DNA from: Clostridium sp.
GTDB lineage: Bacteria; Bacillota; Clostridia; Clostridiales; Clostridiaceae
NCBI RefSeq assembly: GCF_017888565.1
Contig: NZ_JAGHFX010000014.1
Span: 1-59,775 of the forward strand
DNA length: 59,775 nucleotides
Reading direction: 5' to 3'
Shown: piece after piece, positions 51,576-59,775 of the stretch
Position numbering within the stretch: the first letter of the stretch is position 1
Layout: each line of letters starts with the position of its first letter
Position numbers and translations under genes: made by a program
Notes under the pieces: model-generated
Databases searched by the model: none
Told to the model about the DNA's origin: nothing
The model's input: the letters and a program-made list of their open reading frames with translations, nothing else

Positions 51576-51861
51576 AATTCAATTCTCCTTCTTTTGATTA
51601 ATACTTATTAAAGTGTATATTATAAGCATGAATTAATTATGAACTATGTTCAAGAGAAAATCAATATTAATTAATAATTTTTATCTAAGTAGAGTGAATT
51701 TACTTTATGATAAAAATTTTTTTGTTGTATCTTGAGATATTTTATAGAAAAGTTTTTAATGAATAGTGAGAGTATGATTATGTTTCATAAATAAAAATAT
51801 ATTAATAAATTAAGCTTTATGCTAAAATAAGGAAAATGTTTTATATAGGGGGAATAATGCA
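51576..51861. other. Divergent promoter region
   Basis: Between the - strand ABC operon and the + strand acetyltransferase gene. AT-rich; a possible -10 near 51830 (TAAAATAAGG); no clear operator. Confidence 0.35.
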
Positions 51862-52359
51862 ATGAATGTTCGTAAAGTAAAGGCTGAAGATACAAATAAT
51901 TTATTAAAAATGTTATTAGAACTTGATAAAGAAACAAAATTTATGTTGCTTGAGCCAGGGGAAAGGTCAAATGATGTTAGCAAAGTTAATCTTCTTATAA
52001 ATCAATGTATTGAAGGAAACAATTTGCTTTTAGTTGCAACCGATGATACTGAAAACATTATAGGTTTTCTTTCTGCACAAAGGGGAGTGCCAAAAAGAAT
52101 AAGGCATACAGCTTATATTGTAGTTGGTATTCGTGAGGCTTTTAGAGGTATTGGGATTGGTAAAAAATTATTTTCAGAATTAGATATATGGGCAAAAGAA
52201 AATGATATTACAAGATTAGAATTAACTGTAGTTTGCCATAATAATGTTGCAAAACATTTATATGAGAAAAATGGATTTGTCATAGAAGGGACTAAAAAGA
52301 ATTCAATGATAATTGATGGAAAATATGTAGATGAATATTATATGGCCAAGCTATATTAA
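51862..52359 (+). CDS. GNAT acetyltransferase
   Basis: 165 aa. MNVRKVKAEDTNNLLKMLLE, YIVVGIREAFRGIGIGKKLF (loop RGIGIG), NVAKHLYEKNGFVIEGTKKN, DEYYMAKLY. Typical single-domain GNAT of the RimI/PhnO-like type. GGGGG ribosome binding site. Confidence 0.82.
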   Translation: MNVRKVKAEDTNNLLKMLLELDKETKFMLLEPGERSNDVSKVNLLINQCIEGNNLLLVATDDTENIIGFLSAQRGVPKRIRHTAYIVVGIREAFRGIGIGKKLFSELDIWAKENDITRLELTVVCHNNVAKHLYEKNGFVIEGTKKNSMIIDGKYVDEYYMAKLY

Positions 52360-52488
52360 TTGAAAGTTTTATGGGGCACAGGGGAATTTCCTCTGGAGTA
52401 AAAATTAAGGTAGAATTAAGGCCAGCTAAAAATGTCATTAAGATTGGAAATATATAATTGGTTCATAAAGTTTAAGAGGAGAGTAAAG

Positions 52489-53400
52489 ATGAGCCAATAT
52501 ATTGTTAAAACAGAAAATTTAATTAAAAAATTTAATAATGTAAATAGTGTGGATAAAGTAAATTTAAAAGTTAGACAAGGAGAAGTTTATGGATTCTTAG
52601 GTCCAAATGGAGCAGGAAAATCTACAACTATCAAAATGATATTAGGATTAATAAAACCTAATAGTGGAGAAATAAGTGTTTTTGGAAAATCAATTAAAGA
52701 TAATAGAGAAGAAATATTAAAAGATATAGGTGCTTTAGTTGAAAGTCCTTCCTATTATGGACATTTAACAGCTTATGAAAATTTAGAGATTTTAAGAAGA
52801 GTATTAAGGTTAAGTAAAAATGAAATAGAAGAAAAGTTGAAGTTAGTAAATCTATGGGATGCTAAAAATAAAAAGGTTAGGGAATTCTCATTAGGGATGA
52901 AGCAAAGACTAGGAATAGCACAAGCTCTTATGGGCAACCCAAAGCTTTTAATTTTAGATGAACCAACTAATGGATTAGATCCAGCAGGAATTATAGAAAT
53001 AAGGAACTTAATAAAATATCTAGCTAAGGAAAAAAATATTACAATAATAATTTCAAGTCATATATTAAGTGAAATTGAGTTAGTTGCTACAGAAGTTGCT
53101 GTAATAAATAAAGGAAAGTTATTATATCAAGGATCACTAGATAATTTAAAGAAAAATTCAACTAACGAAGTATTAATAGGTTTAGAAAAGCATGAAGATA
53201 ATGATTCAGTATTTAAGTTACTTACTTCTAGGAAATATAGAGTTCAAGAGGAAAATGGAAAGCTAAAAGTTAAAGGAAATAATGTATCTGCATCTACACT
53301 TTGTAGAGACCTTGTTATGTCAGGCTATGAAATTAACTATTTATCACAAGAAAAAAGCTCCTTAGAGGAAATATTCTTAGGATTAACTAAGGAGGTTTAA
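52489..53400 (+). CDS. ABC transporter ATPase, lantibiotic/bacitracin-resistance type (BcrA/CprA-like)
   Basis: 303 aa from ATG 52489 after AGGAGAG; the upstream ATG 52432 is less likely. Walker A FLGPNGAGKST, signature FSLGMKQRLG, Walker B LLILDEPTNGLDPAG and His in ISSHI. The LGMKQRLG signature and the C-terminal domain fit the BcrA/MutF family. Drives export or shielding against a peptide antibiotic with the two permeases downstream; gap to the next gene is 2 bases. Confidence 0.88.
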   Translation: MSQYIVKTENLIKKFNNVNSVDKVNLKVRQGEVYGFLGPNGAGKSTTIKMILGLIKPNSGEISVFGKSIKDNREEILKDIGALVESPSYYGHLTAYENLEILRRVLRLSKNEIEEKLKLVNLWDAKNKKVREFSLGMKQRLGIAQALMGNPKLLILDEPTNGLDPAGIIEIRNLIKYLAKEKNITIIISSHILSEIELVATEVAVINKGKLLYQGSLDNLKKNSTNEVLIGLEKHEDNDSVFKLLTSRKYRVQEENGKLKVKGNNVSASTLCRDLVMSGYEINYLSQEKSSLEEIFLGLTKEV

Positions 53401-53402
53401 TT

Positions 53403-54149
53403 ATGTTGATGACTTTAATAAAAAATGAATTTATAAAAGAAAAAAGAAATTTAGTAATTTTATTTATATTAGCTATTCCACTAGGTGTAGCAGCACTTTT
53501 ATGTGTAGATTTTTTAATAAGATATGAAAGTTGGCTCTTGCCTCAAGCTATGGAAAAAGGCTTAACATCATGGCAAGTTTTAATTAAAGAACAAAGAATA
53601 CTATATTTCAATGATTTTATGCCTATGTTTGCAGCATTAATTTTAGCTACACTATTTGAAAGTGAATATAAAAATAATTCATGGATATTTTTATTAACGC
53701 AGCCAATAAAAAGAAGCAGTATCTTAATATCAAAATATATAGTAGCAAGTTTTTATTCTATATTAATGCTACTATTAAATGTTATTTCTTTAATAATAGT
53801 AGGAATAATATTTAAGTTTAAAGAACCAATACCTTGGAAGTTTTTCATAGTTATGTTTGCAATACAGTTAATATCATCATTAGTAATAATGGTTATACAT
53901 TTATTTATAAACTTAAAAAATAAAAATTTACTTATATCTTTAGGAATAGCAGCAGTATTAAGTATGGTTTCTTCAAATATTTATTATAACGATTCCTTCA
54001 TTAAAAATATTAATCCATATGGATTTTCTTTATTTTCAATAACTCAAGGTAACAATGAAATAGCCTTAGTTCTAGTTATATCTATATTCATATTATTAAT
54101 AGGTTCTTTATTAATTAAAGCCTATTTTAATAACAAGAAAATTTATTAG
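53403..54149 (+). CDS. Lantibiotic-immunity ABC permease (MutE/EpiE/CprB-like)
   Basis: 248 aa, six spans. MTLIKNEFIKEKRNLVILFI, YFNDFMPMFAALILATLFES, EYKNNSWIFLLTQPIKRSSI, LISKYIVASFYSILML match the LanE permease group (EYKNxxWxxLLxxPI). Forms the membrane part with the next gene. Confidence 0.83.
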   Translation: MLMTLIKNEFIKEKRNLVILFILAIPLGVAALLCVDFLIRYESWLLPQAMEKGLTSWQVLIKEQRILYFNDFMPMFAALILATLFESEYKNNSWIFLLTQPIKRSSILISKYIVASFYSILMLLLNVISLIIVGIIFKFKEPIPWKFFIVMFAIQLISSLVIMVIHLFINLKNKNLLISLGIAAVLSMVSSNIYYNDSFIKNINPYGFSLFSITQGNNEIALVLVISIFILLIGSLLIKAYFNNKKIY

Positions 54150-54163
54150 GTGGAGGGATAGAA

Positions 54164-54877
54164 ATGGAATTATTAAAAATAGAATTATTAAAAGTCAAAA
54201 AGAGCTCTTTATTACTTTTAGCTTTAATTATCCCAATACCAGTAGTACTAATAGTTATGAAAAGAATACAAGTCATGGGAAGTATGAATGGGATAAGTCT
54301 TAATGAAGAAATATTTATATTTTCGGTAATTGCTTATTTATCATTACTTTTACCACTGCAAAACATATATACAGCATGTGTAATAACAAAGGTAGAAAAT
54401 GATAATTGTGGTTGGAAACAATTGATGCTTTTACCGGTTAAGAAAAGTAGTATTTATTTTTCTAAATATAAAGTAATGATTGTTACTTTAGTTACTTCAA
54501 TCCTATCATATTTTACTTGTATAGTTTTATCTGAATTTTATTTAAATAAGACTATAAGCTTTAATTTTGAATTGTTATCATATGCTTTGCAAATTTTTAT
54601 AACAACATTACCTATATTAATTTTACTATTTATAATTGGTAGAAATTTTTCAAGTATAATACCATTAATTTCAACTGGAGTTATTATGTTAATTACAAAT
54701 ATATTTATAGCACAAAGTAGATTTTGGGTTTATGCTCCTTGGACATATTCTATGATGATAGTTGGAGGGAATATAAGTAATTTTGAAAGGTATATAACAC
54801 TTGTGGTATCAATATTGTTATCTATTATAATGTTTTCTATAGATTTTATAAGGTTTACCAAATCAGATATAAAGTAA
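54164..54877 (+). CDS. Lantibiotic-immunity ABC permease (MutG/EpiG/CprC-like)
   Basis: 237 aa, six spans. MELLKIELLKVKKSSLLLLA, ACVITKVENDNCGWKQLMLL, PVKKSSIYFSKYKVMIVTLV is the LanG-type counterpart of the LanE permease. GGAGGG ribosome binding site. Completes an ATPase plus two-permease transporter. Confidence 0.83.
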   Translation: MELLKIELLKVKKSSLLLLALIIPIPVVLIVMKRIQVMGSMNGISLNEEIFIFSVIAYLSLLLPLQNIYTACVITKVENDNCGWKQLMLLPVKKSSIYFSKYKVMIVTLVTSILSYFTCIVLSEFYLNKTISFNFELLSYALQIFITTLPILILLFIIGRNFSSIIPLISTGVIMLITNIFIAQSRFWVYAPWTYSMMIVGGNISNFERYITLVVSILLSIIMFSIDFIRFTKSDIK

Positions 54878-55094
54878 AAGATAATTATGGTAAAATGTAA
54901 CTGATAGAATAAACAACAATTATATCTGAGTTTTGAATGCATCTCATAAATGTAGTTTCTTAAATAGAATATTATTATAAAAGAATTTTTGATATGCAGT
55001 GTTTTAAGCTAAATGTATTGCAAGTATGATGTAAGGTGAATATCGGTTTTATAATTAGATAACTTGGAGAATTTAACAAGAAGGAGTTGGCATC

Positions 55095-55799
55095 ATGGTT
55101 ATGGATGAAATATTAAATAAAAAGATAATGTTAGTAGATGACGAAAGAGAGCTATTATCATTATTAAAAGAAGTATTTATAAAAGAAGGATTTAAAGAAA
55201 TATATCCAGTTGATAATGGTATAGATGCAATATTACAGGTTAAAGAAAAAAATCCAGATATTATAATTTTAGATGTTAATTTGCCTGATATAGATGGGTA
55301 TAAAGTTTGTGATAGAATTAGAAAATTTTCTACATGCCCAATTATCTTTTTAACTGCAATGGGCGAAGATGAAGAAAAAATTAAAGGATTAGAAGCTGGT
55401 GGAGATGATTATGTAACTAAGCCTTTTAATATCAAAGAAGTTGTTCTTAGAGTTAAATCTCAACTAAGAAGAGGAAGCATAGTAAGTGAAGTGAAAACTA
55501 ATTTATATACTTTTGGTAATATATCTATTAATGAGGAAACAGGAGAAGTGAAAAAAGGTGAAGATAATATATTACTAACAGCTAAGGAATACTCATTAAT
55601 CTTATTTCTTGTTAAAAATATTAATAAGGTATTTAGTAAAAGCTCATTATGTGAGGCAATTTGGGGATATGAATATGATGGGTATGACAATACAATTATG
55701 GTTCATATAAGACATTTAAGAGAAAAGCTAGAAGATAATCCAAGTGATCCAAAACATATAAAAACTTTGAAGGGGATTGGCTATAAGCTAGTTAATTAA
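55095..55799 (+). CDS. OmpR-family response regulator (CprR-like)
   Basis: 234 aa. Receiver domain with KIMLVDDERELLSLL, phospho-Asp60 (IIILDVNLPDIDGYKV), FLTAMGEDEEKIKGLEAGGD, DYVTKPF. C-terminal winged helix with LLTAKEYSLILFLVKNINKV, TIMVHIRHLREKLED. It likely controls the transporter genes just upstream after phosphorylation by the kinase that follows. AAGGAG ribosome binding site. Confidence 0.92.
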   Translation: MVMDEILNKKIMLVDDERELLSLLKEVFIKEGFKEIYPVDNGIDAILQVKEKNPDIIILDVNLPDIDGYKVCDRIRKFSTCPIIFLTAMGEDEEKIKGLEAGGDDYVTKPFNIKEVVLRVKSQLRRGSIVSEVKTNLYTFGNISINEETGEVKKGEDNILLTAKEYSLILFLVKNINKVFSKSSLCEAIWGYEYDGYDNTIMVHIRHLREKLEDNPSDPKHIKTLKGIGYKLVN

Positions 55800-55800
55800 T

Positions 55801-57204
55801 ATGAAAGTAAAATTAACCATTAAATTACTAGGATCTATGATATTAGTTTTTTATATAACAATGATAGTTTATGCAGTGTTAAATTTAGTAATTTATAATA
55901 GTAATATAACCTTTGGAGAAAAAGTTTTTAGTGTATCATTTAGAACTTCAGAATTTATAGAACCATATATAGAAGATTTAGAAAGAGGTAATGAATTTAA
56001 TTTAGAAGATAATAATATAAATAAATTAATTGAAAATAACATATGGATACAGGTTTTAGATAAAGGAAACAATGAAGTATATGAAGTAAATAAGCCTACA
56101 AATGTGCCAAGTACCTATCTTACGGCAGATTTAATAGATTTTATACAAAATCCATGGGGAAGTAAGGCACCTACTACTATTTCTACAAACAATATAGCAA
56201 AAGGAAATGAAACCTATACATTATTAGTTGGTTTTCCAATAGATAAAATTTTTAGATTTAAAATGACATTTACAGAGGAAAGTTTTAAATATCATATTTC
56301 AATCATTATTTTTGTATTAAATTTAATGACTATTGTAGCTTATATATTTAGTCGAAGGTTAGTTAAGCCGATGGTATCAGTTGTTGAAGATATAGATGAT
56401 TTAAAAAATGGAATATATGAAAATAAGAAAAATAAGCAAGGGCTATTTAAAGAGGTAAGCAAAAATATTAATAACTTATCTATTGTTTTAAAGGAAAATG
56501 AAATAGAGAGAAAAGAAGCAGATAAAGCAAAAGAAGAATGGATAGCTAATATTAGTCATGATTTAAAAACTCCATTGAGTTCAATTAAAGGATATGCAGA
56601 GCTTTTAAATGGGGATCAATATGAGATAAATATTGATGATGCAAAAAGATATGGTAGCGCTATTTTAGATAACAGTAACTATATTCAGGATCTAGTTAAT
56701 GATTTGTCTTTAGTTTATAAATTGAAAAATAAAGTTCTTCCTATTAATTTTAAAGAACAGAATTTAATTAATTTAGTACAAGAAAGTATAATAGATTTAT
56801 TAAATAATAGTAAGTATAGTGATAGAGAAATAAATTTTAATTATCATGATGAAAATATAAGATTAAATTGTGATAAAAAATATTTAAAAAGAGCAATAAA
56901 TAACCTTATAATAAATTCTTTAGAGCATAATTCTAAAGATACTATTGTTGATGTTTCTGTATTAAAGAAAGAAAATAATATAAATATAATTGTAGAAGAT
57001 AATGGACAAGGAGTAAGAAAAGAAGATATAAAAAATATCTTTAATAGATATTATAGAGGAGTAAATACAAATTCAGAATCTAAGGGTTCAGGACTTGGAA
57101 TGGCAATAGCAAAAGAGGTAATAGAATGTCATGGTGGAAGTATTAATATAGAAAGTAAAGTAGGCATAGGGACTAAAATAGTAATAGACTTAAACTGTTT
57201 GTGA
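55801..57204 (+). CDS. Sensor histidine kinase (CprK-like)
   Basis: 467 aa, starts 1 base after the regulator's stop. Span 1 (about 8-32), an extracytoplasmic domain of about 130 residues, span 2 (about 160-185), a HAMP-like linker (SRRLVKPMVSVVEDIDDLKN), H-box NISHDLKTPLSSIKGYAELL, N-box NNLIINSLEHN, G boxes DNGQGVRKED and SKGSGLGMAIAKEV. Extracytoplasmic sensing of a peptide antibiotic is inferred from the adjacent LanFEG-like transporter. Confidence 0.9.
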   Translation: MKVKLTIKLLGSMILVFYITMIVYAVLNLVIYNSNITFGEKVFSVSFRTSEFIEPYIEDLERGNEFNLEDNNINKLIENNIWIQVLDKGNNEVYEVNKPTNVPSTYLTADLIDFIQNPWGSKAPTTISTNNIAKGNETYTLLVGFPIDKIFRFKMTFTEESFKYHISIIIFVLNLMTIVAYIFSRRLVKPMVSVVEDIDDLKNGIYENKKNKQGLFKEVSKNINNLSIVLKENEIERKEADKAKEEWIANISHDLKTPLSSIKGYAELLNGDQYEINIDDAKRYGSAILDNSNYIQDLVNDLSLVYKLKNKVLPINFKEQNLINLVQESIIDLLNNSKYSDREINFNYHDENIRLNCDKKYLKRAINNLIINSLEHNSKDTIVDVSVLKKENNINIIVEDNGQGVRKEDIKNIFNRYYRGVNTNSESKGSGLGMAIAKEVIECHGGSINIESKVGIGTKIVIDLNCL

Positions 57205-57318
57205 TAATATTTTATAACTTTTATAGTAAATGTTCTATTTGAGAAAGTAAAAGAAATTACCAATATATTAATTAAAGCTCCTTATATATATGTTCAAAAG
57301 TATATAGGTTGGTTATTA

Positions 57319-57370
57319 AAATAACAGTAAATAGGTTTGTGTAAAATAAATCTATTTACTGTTATTTTTT
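57319..57370 (+). terminator. Terminator of the two-component operon
   Basis: AAATAACAGTAAATAG / CTATTTACTGTTATTT with T6, 16-bp perfect arms. Confidence 0.85.
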
Positions 57371-57665
57371 ATGATTTCAAATTTATGAGTTGTTTTAATT
57401 CACAATAGTTTTAAAGTCTGTAATATTTACATTCAATATATTGTAAAATGAATTTGGAAATAAAATTTGAAAAAAATCATCTTTGATATAATAAATATAC
57501 AGATGAGGAGTAAATAAGTTTTATATATATTAATAAAAAATTAGTTAGACAAACTTTATAATTTTTAGTTTAAGCAATATATAAGAAAATTTATGGCAAA
57601 ATGATAGAAAATATGAAATTTAATCTAATTAATAAGTATAAGGACCTTACGGAAAGGAGAAGCAT
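57371..57665. other. Intergenic region with promoter
   Basis: No gene. TTGAAAAAAATCATCTTTGA, then TATAATAAATATACAG (about 57469-57503) is a well-formed promoter for the gene at 57666, though with a short spacer. Confidence 0.45.
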
Positions 57666-58211
57666 ATGAAAATAAATGAAGAAAATTTCATAATACATTC
57701 ATTAAATTATATATTATGGGATAGTAATAAGGGTCAATTAAAAGGTGTAGGGGGACTTGTTTCACAAAGTGGATCAGTAGAATTTAGACATAGATTACCA
57801 AGTGAATATAGTGATGTATATATAGTTCCTTATGTTAATATTCAAAACAAAAATATTCCTCAAGAAGAGTATATAACGAAAAATTTAATAAGAATAGAAA
57901 AAGCTAAATATGACTTAGGTGATTTTGGAACATTTGAGATATTAGACATCAATAATGAAGAAGATAAGACAATAATTAAAGTAAGAGTAACTGGAGATCA
58001 GGCATTGGAAAACTTCTATATAAGAGATGATGTTGAAAATGAATATTATAGACCTATATATTCTGAAGATAAAAAAGTATTAGGCATTCTAGATATGGAA
58101 GTAACCTATGTGTTTAATAAACTTGATATAGATAAAAATTATTATATAGAAACTTCTAAGTCAGAAAATATCAGATTAGATGATCAAATAATTAAAATAG
58201 AAAGAAATTAG
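57666..58211 (+). CDS. Hypothetical soluble protein (181 aa)
   Basis: AAAGGAG ribosome binding site. KGVGGLVSQSGSVEFRHRLP, YIVPYVNIQNKNIPQEEYIT and ALENFYIRDDVENEYYRPIY suggest a beta-rich fold with two related halves. No signal peptide or spans, no family recognised. Own promoter and terminator. A sporulation role is possible from the neighbours only. Confidence 0.55.
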   Translation: MKINEENFIIHSLNYILWDSNKGQLKGVGGLVSQSGSVEFRHRLPSEYSDVYIVPYVNIQNKNIPQEEYITKNLIRIEKAKYDLGDFGTFEILDINNEEDKTIIKVRVTGDQALENFYIRDDVENEYYRPIYSEDKKVLGILDMEVTYVFNKLDIDKNYYIETSKSENIRLDDQIIKIERN

Positions 58212-58285
58212 TTTTTCTATTATTTAATAAAAATATTAAGAAAAGATAATTTTTTAGAATAATATAGCAAAGTTTCGTATTAGAA

Positions 58286-58325
58286 AAAGAGTATCAACAA
58301 TAAAATTATATTGATACTCTTTTTA
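58286..58325 (+). terminator. Intrinsic terminator
   Basis: AAAGAGTATCAA / TTGATACTCTTT with T5. Confidence 0.85.
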
Positions 58326-58432
58326 TTATTCATATAATTTATAAAAAAGAATAAGGCAAACATTAACAAGATTAATGTGCAACACTAATACACATAATAT
58401 GTAATGGAAAATATATTATAGGTGGTGATACA

Positions 58433-58648
58433 ATGAGAACACTTTCAGAAATTGAAAATTTATCTTTAGCAGCGATACTAAAAATGGAAAATGATGGGTT
58501 AATTATGCAAAGAGCAATATCTACATTAATATCTGATGATGACTTGAAACGACAAACAGATGCAAGTATTTTAGCAGCAGAAGGAAGAATTAAAGGAATA
58601 CAACAATTTATAAAAGAAAATAACATAGCTGTTGTTAAGGAGGATTAA
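58433..58648 (+). CDS. CotF-like spore coat protein, small subunit
   Basis: 71 aa. MRTLSEIENLSLAAILKMEN, DGLIMQRAISTLISDDDLKR, AAEGRIKGIQQFIKEN resembles the N-terminal part of clostridial CotF-type coat proteins. Three bases before the next gene, so the two form a pair that together match one full CotF. GGTGGTG ribosome binding site. Confidence 0.7.
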   Translation: MRTLSEIENLSLAAILKMENDGLIMQRAISTLISDDDLKRQTDASILAAEGRIKGIQQFIKENNIAVVKED

Positions 58649-58651
58649 TAT

Positions 58652-58954
58652 ATGAAAAATATGATTGGCAACTTAATTAAAAATAATGTTGATATGAATG
58701 ATGAAATCATAGCTTTAAGTATGCTTTCTTCAGCTAAAGAAGCTGCAGATTTATATCTTAATTCTGCATTAACAAGTAGCACACCTGAATTAAGAGCAAT
58801 ATATTCAGCTTCATTAGGACAAATGGTAGAAGGTCATACAGCTCTTACAGAGTTAAGTATTAATAAGGGCTGGATTAAACCTTATAGTCCTTCAGTTGAT
58901 CAGTTAACTTGTGCATATAATGAATCGAAAAGTATAATCAATGAAAATAAGTAA
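58652..58954 (+). CDS. CotF-like spore coat protein, larger subunit
   Basis: 100 aa. EIIALSMLSSAKEAADLYLN, ELRAIYSASLGQMVEGHTAL, TELSINKGWIKPYSPSVDQL is the typical coat F helix-rich domain with its HxxL and GWxxPY motifs. Expected in the spore coat or outer layers. AAGGAGG ribosome binding site. Confidence 0.8.
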   Translation: MKNMIGNLIKNNVDMNDEIIALSMLSSAKEAADLYLNSALTSSTPELRAIYSASLGQMVEGHTALTELSINKGWIKPYSPSVDQLTCAYNESKSIINENK

Positions 58955-59011
58955 TAATTAGAATTTAAAAAGAACCCTATAAATTAGGGTTCTTTTTAAA
59001 TTCTAATTATT
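58953..59011. terminator. Perfect 27-bp hairpin after the coat operon
   Basis: Two complementary 27-base arms with a 5-base loop around AAAGAACCCTA / TAGGGTTCTTT; the left arm overlaps the stop codon of the coat gene. Confidence 0.85.
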
Positions 59012-59178
59012 ATTGGTAGTGTTAAAAATGAAAAGATAATATAATTGAAATTTATTAGAATAATTATACAATTGAGGATTCTTATTCTAAAAACGTTAAT
59101 ATTTTTATAGATTATAAACTTTTAAACTGGTTAATATAATAGTGTCAACAAAAATAATATGAAAAGGAGATGTTAAAT

Positions 59179-59385
59179 ATGGCATCAAATAATAGAAGTA
59201 ACAGAACTTTAGTACCAGAAGCAAAAGCAGGATTAAACAGATTAAAAAATGAAGTTGCAACAGAAGTTGGATTAAGCAACTATGAAAGTGCAGATAAGGG
59301 AAACCTTACTTCAAGACAAAACGGAAGTGTTGGCGGAGAAATGGTTAAAAGAATGGTTGAACAATACGAAAACCAAATAAAATAA
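59179..59385 (+). CDS. Small acid-soluble spore protein, alpha/beta type
   Basis: 68 aa. ATG 59179 lies 8-9 bases after AAGGAG; ATG 59170 abuts the ribosome binding site and is rejected. ALVPEAKxGL-like RTLVPEAKAGLNRLKNEVAT, EVGLSNYESADKGNLTSRQN, GSVGGEMVKRMVEQYE includes the germination-protease site region (TEVG) and the DNA-binding GxxxGGEMVKRM segment. Binds and protects spore DNA; expected under sigma-G control. Confidence 0.93.
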   Translation: MASNNRSNRTLVPEAKAGLNRLKNEVATEVGLSNYESADKGNLTSRQNGSVGGEMVKRMVEQYENQIK

Positions 59386-59425
59386 CCAATAAAACCAAAA
59401 ACATAGTATAAATTATACTAATAAT

Positions 59426-59468
59426 AAAAAGGATTAATGATTATCTAATTATCATTAATCCTTTTTTT
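59426..59468 (+). terminator. Terminator of the SASP gene
   Basis: AAAAAGGATTAATGAT / ATCATTAATCCTTTTT with T7. Confidence 0.85.
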
Positions 59469-59775
59469 CTTTGATTACAGAGAATATAAATGTACTTTTT
59501 GCCTTAAAAATTTTAATTAATGCATATATAGATATAAAGAAGGCAATGTAAAAAAATCAAAATTAGCCTTAAGTAAAATACTCGTAAATGATGATATAAT
59601 AATAAATAAAATGAACTGAAAGTAAAATATATAAATGAAGAGAAATATTTGTATTATCTTTAAGATAGATTATAAATTAAAAAAATAATAATAAAGAGAA
59701 TAATAATAAAGAAAATAACAAAATAGTATTATCAATATTATAAAAGTAAATGATTTAAATATAAATATTATTAGA
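59469..59775. other. Intergenic DNA to the window end
   Basis: No gene. ATACTCGTAAATGATGATA (about 59579) resembles a stretch at about 8707 (AATACTCGTAAATGATAATA), perhaps another dispersed repeat. Confidence 0.35.

Noticed and set aside
1..59775. CRISPR array, tRNA or rRNA genes, riboswitches
   Set aside because: No regularly spaced repeats, no cloverleaf or rRNA segments, and no recognisable aptamer core were noticed on either strand by eye; a covariance-model scan was not possible.

Overview
This window is chromosomal DNA of a low-GC, spore-forming Firmicute, most probably Clostridium sensu stricto. The evidence is the very high A+T content, strong AGGAGG-type ribosome binding sites, frequent TTG/GTG starts, a small acid-soluble spore protein, CotF-like coat proteins, a SpoIIP-like protein, a CarD-type regulator and a sortase LPXTG anchor. 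No rRNA, tRNA or CRISPR array was seen. Nearly every gene is on the + strand, and most look like single-gene accessory units with their own promoter and terminator.

Layout. (1) 1-4.2 kb: the 3' end of a large polymorphic-toxin gene with a TNT-type NAD-glycohydrolase tip and its immunity gene. Two promoterless orphan toxin-tip/immunity cassettes follow. Each orphan starts with a shared junction repeat, and all three cassettes end with the same 22-bp repeat plus terminator. A deleted IS200 copy closes the array. (2) 5.4-8.3 kb: a cell-wall-anchored protein with two tandem DUF1343/NamZ (GH171) domains. (3) 8.9-25.6 kb: small accessory genes (GNAT, VOC, Nudix, NimA-like, flavodoxin, nucleotidyltransferase, TPR-Arr rifamycin ADP-ribosyltransferase, small membrane proteins) mixed with many decayed genes (sigma factor, DUF1835, beta-lactamase-like). 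(4) 26.2-28.5 kb: an OpuC-like osmolyte ABC operon. (5) 28.9-32.1 kb: GNAT, DUF4440 and HD-domain genes plus Nudix and methyltransferase remnants. (6) 32.2-33.9 kb: divergent birA and bioY. (7) 34.3-38.0 kb: four unrelated single genes, each separated by a roughly 115-127 bp intergenic element with terminal inverted repeats that carries a terminator and a promoter. (8) 38.9-43.2 kb: an RpiR regulator divergent from a PTS IIB-IIC-GNAT-deacetylase operon. (9) 43.6-49.5 kb: a membrane-anchored HTH protein, AadA-like and pentapeptide-repeat proteins, double GNAT and CarD. (10) 49.7-57.2 kb: an HrtAB-like exporter, then a lantibiotic/bacitracin-type ABC transporter with its two-component system. 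(11) 57.7-59.4 kb: a protein of unknown function, spore coat proteins and SASP.

Functional themes are contact-dependent competition (toxin tips and immunity), envelope and antibiotic stress (Cpr-like module, HrtAB-like exporter, Arr, AadA-like, NimA-like, many acetyltransferases), osmolyte, biotin and amino-sugar uptake, and sporulation. Ongoing gene decay is conspicuous. Several genes keep intact ends but have lost their middle, and several carry a single nonsense codon. The most unusual structures are the toxin-tip cassette array and the family of inverted-repeat intergenic elements that punctuates the single-gene units.
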